A DNA stretch of 64,000 nucleotides from Adiantum capillus-veneris. Lineage: Eukaryota; Streptophyta; Polypodiopsida; Polypodiales; Pteridaceae. This document shows positions 55,901-64,000 of the stretch, one piece after another. Position 1 is the first letter of the stretch. The number at the start of each line of letters is the position of its first letter. The position numbers and the translations under genes were made by a program. Where the stretch lies: NCBI GenBank assembly GCA_014529385.2, contig CM043944.1, forward strand, positions 77,145,884-77,209,883. Direction: 5' to 3'. The notes beneath the pieces are model-generated. The model was not told the DNA's origin and searched no databases. It saw only the letters and a list, made by a program, of their open reading frames with translations.

Positions 55901-56806
55901 TTTAAGGCTGATTTGAATGCTACTTTCAAGATGAAAGATTTGGGGTTGTTGCATCATTATTTGGGTAAACAGTTTAAGCAGTGTGATGGTGGTATTGCCT
56001 TGTGTCAGAAAAGTTACATAGAGACATTGCTATGTAAGTTTGGACTTGAGGATTGCAAACCTATTGCCACTCCCATGGAAACAGGTTTGAAGTTGATTCT
56101 ACATGATGCTGGTGATCTTGTTGATGTCACTCTTTACCAAACTGCTGTTGGCTGCCTCATTTATGTATGCAACACGAGGCCAGATATTCAGTTTGCAGTC
56201 TCACAGGTCAGCAGATTTATGCATAGCCCAGGGTTTAAGCATTGGCAGGCTGTCAAGAGGATTTTCCGCTACCTTAGTGGCACTTTACATCTTGGCTTGT
56301 TTTATCCCAAGGGGGGATCATTGCCGCCAGACTTACATGCTTTTTCGGACTCAGATTGGGCTGGTTGTTTTGACACGAGAGTGTCCACAAGTGGTTTTTG
56401 TTTCATGCTTGGCAGTTCATGTATATCATGGTTGAGCAAGAAGCAACCTACTGTGGCCACTTCGAGTTGTGAGGCTGAGTACAGGGCAGTCTTCACAGCT
56501 ACGGTTGAGTGTGTATGGCTCAGACGCCTTATGGCTGATTTGGGTGTTGGACAGGACACTGCCAACACTATCTACACTAACAGTCAGAGCGCATTGGCAG
56601 TTGCGAGGAACCCAGTTTTTCATGCTCGCACAAAGCACATTGAGGTGCATTACCACTATGTCAGGGAGAGGCTCTCAGCAGGAGAGATCAGCTTGGCTTA
56701 TGTGCCAACACAGGACAACCTTGCAGATCTTTTCACAAAGGCATTGTCTCGTGAGAAGCTTGAAGCTTTCTGCAAAGCTTTGGGCTTACTCCCCTTTGTG
56801 GACTGA
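52919..56806 (+). CDS. Copia-1 gag-pol polyprotein (1,295 codons from first ATG)
   Basis: One open frame to TGA at 56804-56806. The ATG is internal; gag sequence of the same frame extends upstream to about 52,820. Approximate residues: gag helices 1-90; knuckle CHYCKANDHLIKSC 150-163; protease WYFDSGATKHIT 234; GAG-pre-integrase LWHARFGHLNF 370; integrase HSDVCGP 437, RSDRGGEY 501 and GVAERKN 536 (DDE); RT from WVYKLKRKPDGEIDRHKAR 830 with LYVDDLL near 977; RNase H FSDSDWAGCFDTR 1141, SSCEAEYRA and PTQDNLADLFTKALS at the end. All catalytic residues looked for are present. It would copy RNA into DNA and insert it once fused to intact gag. Confidence 0.95.
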   Translation: MLRKELESKIMHEEDDMDTFLASVKDINEQLISAGEVISNSSLVQTVLDALPDSYQTFASTWRLMTQGNPEVVKFDALCTLLLQESLSRKNRTRQRAVEQAFIASQRKGGNNNAATSYGSAASGKNYVPNASAGSTSSGNSGDKGKKKMCCHYCKANDHLIKSCPKLKAKEAKKKEGGSTANAGSTTNAAIVESSVKGDCVADVDAEWAFSTECTYNPVVHDACLSAAADSHVWYFDSGATKHITSHRELFTSLESVPHGNSVTCANNASYPVQGVGKIVLTAANGSSFTLVDALYVPRIKKNLLSVSALARLGLVVKFVDDRCTVHDLSFGDEIVASGLLCRGLYKLTLYDKCGQNFANVVADSRAISDAKLWHARFGHLNFANLLRLQKSDMVASLPPLEAPVKHVCEGCILGKMQRSKFPKDGSVWATCRLQLVHSDVCGPMQTPSLGNYLYFVTFIDDYSRHAWVFPLKEKSEVFMCFKQFLAMAENVSKCTMDTLRSDRGGEYMSHEFNAFLASRGIKHQCTVPYTPQQNGVAERKNRSLTEMARCMVKSQALPHSFWLEAIMCATYVLNRCPTKALQSITPYEAWHDRKTSIEHMRVFGCLAYALVPQVQRRKLDDKVVKCIFVRYSAESKGYRLYHPQTKRILVSRDVVFVEDSVQPLLSCTRDSNVSSQDIYDTLLPLFSGGNTNVSSNEANVQPMGVSENVLDQPITDADVHDVLDEERAENEQARGMPKWLVHTLRDSKLDAPLSSRTHSGSRHASYASDCYALAVSSLHDVEEPLSFDEAQNSENWMAAMQSEYDALIENDTWTLCDLPPGKKAIGTKWVYKLKRKPDGEIDRHKARLVAKGYAQQKGIDYEETFAPTCHMTTVCFLCALAAHFGWDVHQSDIVTAFLNGDIFEEVYVTQTRGFVIKGQEDKVCKCNKSLYGLKQSPRAWYEKADTHLVKQGFRNSPTESTLYVKREGDVFLIMVLYVDDLLITGPNERHIAEFKADLNATFKMKDLGLLHHYLGKQFKQCDGGIALCQKSYIETLLCKFGLEDCKPIATPMETGLKLILHDAGDLVDVTLYQTAVGCLIYVCNTRPDIQFAVSQVSRFMHSPGFKHWQAVKRIFRYLSGTLHLGLFYPKGGSLPPDLHAFSDSDWAGCFDTRVSTSGFCFMLGSSCISWLSKKQPTVATSSCEAEYRAVFTATVECVWLRRLMADLGVGQDTANTIYTNSQSALAVARNPVFHARTKHIEVHYHYVRERLSAGEISLAYVPTQDNLADLFTKALSREKLEAFCKALGLLPFVD

Positions 56807-56881
56807 TCCTGTCCTCAGGGCATGGCACTTCCCTTTACTCATGTGCCAGCTCTCGTTCACCGCATCACTCCAGGGGGGATT

Positions 56882-57108
56882 TGTTACCATATACATGTGG
56901 TAGTGATGTGTGTGAACACACTAGGACCGCCGGGGCATTTTTTCCCTCTTTAGGAGGTTTTTTCCCCCGTGCATTGTATATACGCCCATCACTCTAGGGC
57001 TATCTATCTTTCCATTGCACACTAAGTAATACACTCTCTATTGTGTGCCTTGAGCTTCCTTCGTCTTCTCCAAGCTGTGTGTGTTTCTCTGCAACCCTAA
57101 TTCCAACA
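56882..57108 (+). repeat. Copia-1 3' LTR
   Basis: 227 bp; GGGG where the 5' copy has GGGGG, and TTGTATA where it has TTTTATA. The polypurine tract CAGGGGGGAT directly precedes it. Confidence 0.95.
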
Positions 57109-57113
57109 ATCCA

Positions 57114-57711
57114 TTGTCACTATGGTCAGTGTGAAGTAGTGGGTGCTCAAAATTTTTGTTTAAAAACTCATACATTTGATCAATTGCTCCAAGAAAATGA
57201 AAATATCTTTCATTGTGCATAACCTTTCAAAATGTTTTTTCTTTTAACTTTGTTTTCTCATGCTAAGGGCACCTTGACTTCCCCTCTCATATGATCAAAC
57301 CTTGCATTTTTTATTGGACCATGACTTTTTTCCCTTCGATATATTTCTACGTCTTGTGCTCCAAGGCACCACAAACTTGACTGATTTGCTAAGGATTCAA
57401 AAATGAGTTTCAAATTGTACAACCGAAATGAAAGGGCATAACGCTGAAATGGAAGGTGTGCCACCCAATCAGATAGTATTTGGAAAAGAGAGATACAAAG
57501 GGTCAATACACAAAGTCTACACACACCAGCTTATCTCAAAAAACAAGAACTTGCAGCAAGGCGTATGAATAGGAGCCCTGTCCATTTGGCCAGTAAAGCC
57601 TACACCACTCACATAGTCTCTATAGTGCTCACATGGGTACGTTTAGGAAGCATCATTTTGCATACTCTCTTTTTTCATTCTATGTCTTTTATTCATGATT
57701 TGGTTGATTGT

Positions 57712-57807
<96 letters not shown>

Positions 57808-59332
57808 TTTCATTTACATATGGTAGATATGAATTTAATATTTCTCTTGAAAGAGATAATGAGCAATGGACCAGTGTGCCATTAATGTGATTGCATGATG
57901 GCCTCCAGATCTATTCAAGTTGTTTGCTTCATCATCTATCAATAGTAGGAGGGTTTCAAGAAAATTTAGCTCTTGCAATGCTAGAAAGAAGCTTGAAACA
58001 ATCGTAGATAAACTTTATGATGCAACCAAGCTGACTTGTCAAAAGAATTAGTTGGCATATTGATAATACTTCTAACCCCGCAAACATTCAAGATGTTGAC
58101 TAATACTTCCGACCATAGATGTTTTTTTTAAAAAGAGAGATACCTACAAAATGAAATTACAACTCACACATCCGACTCCATGAGGTGGAGCATTCTAGTC
58201 GGATAAGGTAGGCCAACTGATATGCAATCCAAAATCCTAGGTGTTGAAGCCTCTCTTAGGAGCTCTCAGTACAGGAGCAATGCTAAAGAGTGACCACCTC
58301 AACCATAGACTGACCTTGAATGTTCACACTTGGCCAAACAAGACCCAAGACTTTGGTGTGCCGGGTTACACACCTATACGGCCATCCTAAGCCTCCTGAG
58401 ATCCCATGTGGACTCCACCCCCTAGCCTTACATGAGCACTATGCACTAAGCACCCTACTTGCACGTGCCACATGTGCTCCATGGCCCTGATGATGTAGAT
58501 GATGTGACATTCTAAAACAAAGTTTACATCCTTGGACCCTTAACAAAACCATAAGACTCTCCTGCACCTTCAACTTAGAACTCTTTTCCTTGTTTCCTTT
58601 GAGAGTTCTTTCTTTGAAAAATTCTTATTTCCTCATGAGTTTATGTAAAGTCCTCTTAAATCTTGATGGAAACCGTTTTTAGTGACAACAATTACTTGTA
58701 GCACTTTAGTGCCTAAAATACAAAGACCAAGCATCCCATACTACTTGGCTGGACAATATGATATCCCCTCTTAAGTAATTTTTATCTCTCTATTTCTAGA
58801 TATTCTTAAACCATTGGCCACGCGAAAACCTCTAAAGGTTATTAAGCACTTGCTCAAGACGTTCAACATAATTATTGCCTTAGCAGCTTTTCCTCTACCC
58901 AGAAGCTTACTTCTTTCCAAGCCAATAATTTTCTTTACCCCATAAGTGTGTAGAATATTCCTTGTTGGAGATTGACCATTCAGTAATAGATGAATAGGTT
59001 ATGCAAGCCTTTGTGTCACTGGGTATAATGAACTTGTCTTTCCTTATCCTTTGAGACTTACAGTGAGCACTTGGTTGATTTCCATTCTCTTCACTACGAA
59101 TTTTACACTCATGTTTTCTTGACATAACTTATTGTTCTCTCTACTTTCTTCCTCCTTAATTGTTGGGCTGTTGACCATGTAGGTTGAGCCAAACCGTCCA
59201 TCACTAACTTATGACCACTAACCCTCAATTGTATAGATATACACTTTATGAGGCACACATACACTAGTGTGCTACTATGTGCTACTATGAAGAAGAGGGT
59301 TGTCTCTCCCTCACCATCTTTGTGTGTCTAGT
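57114..59332. other. No gene recognised; long GT microsatellite and a hairpin
   Basis: Intergenic AT-rich DNA. (GT)n with a short (GA)n tail occupies 57712-57807. An inverted pair ATCCGACT (58170-58177) and AGTCGGAT (58197-58204) flanks a smaller CCA/TGG pair. Confidence 0.6.
57712..57807. repeat. (GT)n(GA)n microsatellite
   Basis: About 41 GT units followed by seven GA units. Confidence 0.97.
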
Positions 59333-59464
<132 letters not shown>

Positions 59465-59485
59465 CTTTTGCTTCCCTCTATTCTG

Positions 59486-60980
59486 GTATCAGAGTCGATT
59501 GGTTGCCGACAAGAGAGCTCCATCGTCGTTGTTAGTGCTTTGTGTACTATTTGAAGCCAATTTGCAGCCATTCTCAAGTACTTATGGAGGAGAGTATTCA
59601 GTTCCTTTGATTGTACACACATTGGAGTGCATTGGTGTGTGCTTATAACAGAATTTGGAGTTAGAAATTTGCATCCATGTATGAGATTGTGGACCTGAGA
59701 TTTTCAACTCGTATTTAGCTCATTTAGGAGGTGGTTTTTCTAAGATTTGGGACCATTTTTTTGAAGTCATTCAAGCTACATTGTGGTAGATTGGCAAAAA
59801 AAGGTTTCAACAGGTGCATTTTGTGGCTCAAAAATATTTTGCCATAATTTCCTCTTACGAATTCATATCTATGTAACTTAGGAGTCATTCTTGGAGTTTT
59901 GGCACATTCCAAACACAATGGTAGTGTCCATTTGTCTACAGCAACTTGCATGGTATCAACATTCTAACACATAGACATAGGTTTTGTGCACACAGATCAA
60001 GAAACAACATAGGTGTTTTGAGAATTGACTCATTGCATGCTTATGAGGATTATGCATGCTCTACGTGAGAGAGTAGTGTAGTCGTTGATTACAACACAAC
60101 AGTTTACAAGAACAGGTGCTACTTGCCCATTTCAGATAGTTGGATACATGTATAGGTTTTGGAGAGCACTTTCCTTGAGATCTATCTATGTTATGCCTTA
60201 TGCGTTTGGCATCTATGTTTGACACTATGGTCAGCTCTATCATTGAGAGCAGGTAGAAAATGTTGACCACCTTTTGGTCTACTCCCCATTTATATTTTCA
60301 GTGGGAGTTTCACATATTGCGTGCACTATGATTGACGCATTTTTGAGCGCATATCTTGCTTGTTGTAGAGATTATCACGCGTATGTTTTTTGTGGATACT
60401 GCCTTTGTACACATTTGTGGATCCATTTTGACTAGTACGATATTCTTGACCATTTTTGAGACTTGGTTTGGAAGATAGTCATTTTTGAGACTTGACTATA
60501 GTTGTGTCATTTCATAGCCTTTTGTGAGGGTCATGCGTGGGTTTTTAAGAGCCAAATTATGGGGGCCGGGTTACTCAGTACAAGGTGGATTAGGTTTCTA
60601 TAGATCCACATATATATTGTATCCTCGTCATAGGCTATGTATAGAGAGGACTAGGTGCTTTCACATCGTGTTGGTAGTCATTTGTCAGTTTGACAATGTG
60701 CACAGATAGTTTTTTATTCTCTAGTTTATTGCTATTGCTCAAAGAGCATTTCTATGTGTTTTGTGTCTATGTGTATTGCACTTTGACAATCATTTTGGTT
60801 GAGATTTTCTTCCAAATTCAAATAGGATTCTGCCAAAAAAATTCAAAATTTTATGCTAGAAATCTTGCTCTATAGAAAATTCTCAGAAGAGGGATGTTTA
60901 TGACATTAAGAAGTTTGATGGGACAAACTTTATGCTTTGGAAAGATTATATTCACGAGAACATGACTCTGTTTCAATGAG
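59486..60980 (+). pseudogene. Copia relic: primer-binding site, leader and gag start
   Basis: TGGTATCAGAGTC at 59486-59498 matches the start of a copia primer-binding site. After about 1.4 kb of leader-like DNA, 60,886-60,978 encodes RDVYDIKKFDGTNFMLWKDY followed by IHENM and a stop. KFDGTNF..WK is the typical start of copia gag. Nothing recognisable follows. The compound microsatellite just upstream would then lie at the end of the lost 5' LTR. Confidence 0.6.
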
Positions 60981-62930
60981 AAAAAAATATAGCTAAAAAA
61001 TCTTAAAATTTCTACATCATGCTTCATTTAACAATGAAGGATCTTGAAAACAATGGAGAATTGACAAATTTACAATCACATATTTAACTCAAAAAATTAC
61101 AATCCCATAATCACATGAATTTTTGACCAATTAATAAAACATAAACTTTGTGATTCCACTATTGTGATGAAAAATGCAAATAAAACACACACTTATAATT
61201 TACAAATTTAAGCTTATTTAAAAAATTTTAAAAATTTAAGTACCAAGATTATCTCTACTTTTGCAACAAAGCTTCATAAACAAAACTAAAAACTAAAATT
61301 ATGAAGCAAGTTTGAAAGCATATTTCTTCTCTTTGTCATTCACAATTTTTTTTTTTCCCTTCTAGAAGACAATATAAGATATTATGCGAGGTATTTTCTC
61401 TGACAGCAACAAGATAACCTACCACTTTGAAAACGCTTTCCTCATTGTTGGGACCTTTTTCATCAACGACATAAAGAAATAAGAGGTTCAATAATTGTTT
61501 GATTGTGCCCGAAAACACCTACTCCAATTGACCAAGCACGACCTTCAGGCTTCTTGTGTCATGCATGCTCCCAAAGGATTTAAACATCATGAGTTGATGC
61601 TTTTTTTTGTTTATGAGAGGTAGCAAGCATACGTCTAGGGGGAACAATGACTCTGTGTAAAGGCACCATCGCTAAAGTCTCGTCAATACCTTGAGCTTGT
61701 TCTAGAAATTGATGAGCAACTAACAAATTTCATCGAGGAGCACCACTTTCAAAAGCGAAAGGAGGTGGAAGCACTTGTCTTCTAGAATCTTCTCTCAGCT
61801 ATTGACACACGTATCATACGTGCTTGAAAGTGAGGAGGGACTGATGGGAGCAAGTTTACTACATGAGGGAGTGAGTGAACTTGTACAACCTAAACCAATT
61901 AGAGTAGATGAAGATTGATTAGCAAGATTAGATTTTTGACCTCTTCTTTGCTTCTTAAAACATGAGCATCACTAGAAGGAGAAGGCTTTACAAAGAAGAA
62001 GTTGCAAACATTGACAAAAGAACCATAAATTTTTGATATCAAGCATGCCAAATCCAAACTATATACTTAAAAACAACAACACGGATATAAAATTTGCAAA
62101 AAAATCAAACAAAGAAGATTAAAAAATCCCTCATATTTCAAGGCTTTCTTAAGTAAAAAATTAAGGATTTATATGTATTTAAACCAAAAAAAAATAAAAG
62201 TATGTCTTTAGTTATGGCACAACAAAATGATACCAAAAGCAAGTGTATTATGCTAGTTTCATCTCCCTTGCTCTAGTGTCTCAACAACAATAGGTGCTAC
62301 AATAATACTCACACTATCTCTTTGCGGAGTGGCTAGAGTAACACTCGACGGTTCAATCTTTGCCAACCAGATATTCTCACAAATTTCTTACAACAAGTAC
62401 TTGTTTGACCAAGGAAGACCAAAGAGAGTAGTTTATACCATCCAACCTATACTCATTGAAAAGTACATCAAGAATAGAAGAATCATACTTGCTTTCTTGT
62501 TGTGTCCCTCTGCATATAACAATAAATGTGTAATTTTAACCTCCACACCAATACATGTTTTTTGTAAGATACACACAGGAAGATTTTTTGTATGGTTGTA
62601 AACTATCTTCGACTGTGATGCTCAAAACAAAATTCTGAGCGCATAAACAACTCCAAAGGGGGGGTAAAACCCCAGGACACTTCTCGGATGCTTGGTGGAG
62701 AATTTCTCGGAATGCTGAATATGTTTGTCCTAGTTCAGGACCCAAAAATTGCCTTTAAACTTCGCGTGTGCAAAAATGCAAAAACGATTTGTACACAACC
62801 ATGCAAAGTACACACATGAAGATAAAGCAAACTCACACAGAGAACAAGGAGATGGATAACATGAAGATGGAGATGAAGATGGAAAAGACATACCTAAATA
62901 TGACCTCTGGAGAGAGCAAAACCTTCTCAT
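60981..62930. other. No gene recognised
   Basis: AT-rich DNA. An ORF of 90 codons (62,329-62,601) shows no family I recognise and no splice context. Confidence 0.5.
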
Positions 62931-62937
62931 TGTGTTT

Positions 62938-63330
62938 CTGAATACAAGATTGCAACAAAGTTGTATTCTAGAATACACCTATGCTACAAACTTGTATTCT
63001 AGAATACACTTGTGCTACAAACTTGTATTCCAGTGTACTTCAAATTTGTATTCCAGAATACACATGCTACAAACTTGTATGTCAGAATGCACATGGGTTA
63101 CAAACTTGTATTCTAGAATACACTTGTGTTGTAATTTTGTATTCTAAAATACAAAATTGTTACAATCTAGTGTTCTAAAATAGAGAAGTGCTAAAACTTG
63201 TATTCCGAAATACAAGATTGAAGTACTCTTGTCTTCTAGAATTAAAAAAAACTTGAATCCTAAAATACTTATACACAACAAATGAACAAAAATATTCATA
63301 CTTGTGTATTCTACGATACAAGTGTCTTAC
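62938..63330. repeat. Minisatellite of about 31-bp units carrying a palindrome
   Basis: About ten units around TACAAACTTGTATTCTAGAA with TACACTTGT. The 14-bp palindrome GTATTCTAGAATAC is exact at 62963, 62994 and 63108 and degenerate elsewhere. ACAAACTTGT adds a second, shorter palindrome per unit. Confidence 0.88.
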
Positions 63331-64000
63331 AAATTTCTATTCAATTGATGTTCATTGATACAAAGTAGTTTGAGAAGATGCAAATACAAGTAAGTACTAC
63401 TTGAGGTGATCAAGGTGACTAAGAAGAAGAAAACAAAAAATAGTGAAGAACGTATCAATAAATTAAACTTGGAGGTTATGAAAAATTTTGTTTATGGTCT
63501 CATTTTGAAGAAGTTTAGTCATCTTTGTCAACAAACCATAGAAATTTTCATGGAAAAATTTTAAGGATTGTAATTGAAAGCCTTGAGTTTTCAATTGTAA
63601 GCTTTCGAGGATGTAATTGTTTTTTTAGTGGAATGTTGCATAATTATTCAAGAAATATTTGCACTTTTTTTTCTCACAAAACTTTCTACATTGACTTTAG
63701 TTCAAAAAATTGAAGTCTTTTTGACAATGTTCATTGTTATTTTTTAAAGTTGCTCCAAATATTGATGGTTTTTTAGTTTTTTGAGAACTTTTGGCCAAAT
63801 TCAAGGTGAGGTGTATTTTTTCGCGATTTAGGTGTACTTTTTGATGACCAAGTGTTGTTCTTTTAAGCTGGGGAATTTTCATCACCTTGAGATATGTGGC
63901 ATTGGACATGTGAATTTTGTATGCGCAATGATATTGAGTTTATGTTATGAGATGTTAGTCATGTACGAAAGCTAACTAAGAGCTTCATTTTAGTAGGATA
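63331..64000. other. No gene recognised
   Basis: AT-rich intergenic sequence to the end of the window. Confidence 0.55.

Larger units (their letters stand above)
51949..57108 (+). mobile_element. Copia-1: young Ty1/copia retrotransposon
   Basis: 5,160 bp bounded by TGTTACCATA and TTCCAACA, with a perfect target duplication ATCCA (51944-51948, 57109-57113). LTRs are 228 bp (51949-52176) and 227 bp (56882-57108) and differ by one indel in a G run and one substitution. The primer-binding site is TGGTATCAGAGC (52179-52190) and the polypurine tract is at about 56871-56880. Gag, protease, integrase, RT and RNase H are in the copia order. The only lesion seen is a one-base frame change in gag. It is the best-preserved element of the window. 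Confidence 0.96.

Noticed and set aside
57565-57885. Cys-Val repeat ORF
   Set aside because: Translation of a (GT)n run.
62329-62601. 90-codon ORF as a gene
   Set aside because: No recognisable domain, AT-rich context, no start or splice support.
62938-63330. CRISPR array
   Set aside because: Repeats are degenerate and immediately tandem without unique spacers.

Overview
The window looks like nuclear DNA from a plant with a large, repeat-rich genome, probably a vascular plant. The evidence is GT-AG introns, plant-type Ty1/copia, Ty3/gypsy and LINE elements, and long GA/CT/GT microsatellites. I cannot fix the clade from sequence alone. No prokaryotic feature, tRNA, rRNA or CRISPR array was seen.

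Host gene. Seven plus-strand exons between 5308 and 46453 join in a consistent phase into the last 332 codons of a SET-domain protein of the Rubisco-LSMT/SETD3-like protein lysine methyltransferase family, including the C-terminal Rubis-subs-bind region. The 5' exons lie upstream of 5308 and were not found. Exons 1-5 are compact (5308-7319). Exon 6 (40474-40559) lies beyond a 33,154-bp intron, and exon 7 (46327-46453, with the stop) beyond a further 5,767-bp intron. Nearly all recognisable sequence in these two introns is transposable element.

Region by region. 2004-4929: a short non-autonomous LTR element just upstream of the visible exons. 9.7-20.1 kb: pieces of several gypsy elements, one split by a fragment of another LTR element and by a solo LTR (17557-19904). 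20.1-22.1 kb: a minus-strand LINE (LINE-A) with a coiled-coil ORF1. 22.1-40.0 kb: a nested stack. LINE-B lies between GA microsatellites; its reverse transcriptase is split by a chromovirus (23956-39635, target duplication CTATG). The chromovirus right LTR is split by a second gypsy element (29322-39189, duplication TCCCA). The left LTR of that element is split by a MULE-like DNA element (29640-32327, duplication GTGCAATG). 41.4-46.2 kb: minus-strand L1-like LINE-C fills intron 6. 48.1-50.6 kb: degenerate copia relics. 51949-57108: a young copia element with near-identical 228/227-bp LTRs, duplication ATCCA, and an almost complete gag-pol carrying one gag frameshift. 57.1-64 kb: AT-rich intergenic DNA with microsatellites, a copia leader/gag relic and a palindrome-bearing minisatellite.

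How it fits together. The only cellular gene seen is the SET-domain gene. Target-site duplications give the order of insertion in its introns. All coordinates of degenerate elements are approximate unless a duplication or splice site is cited.
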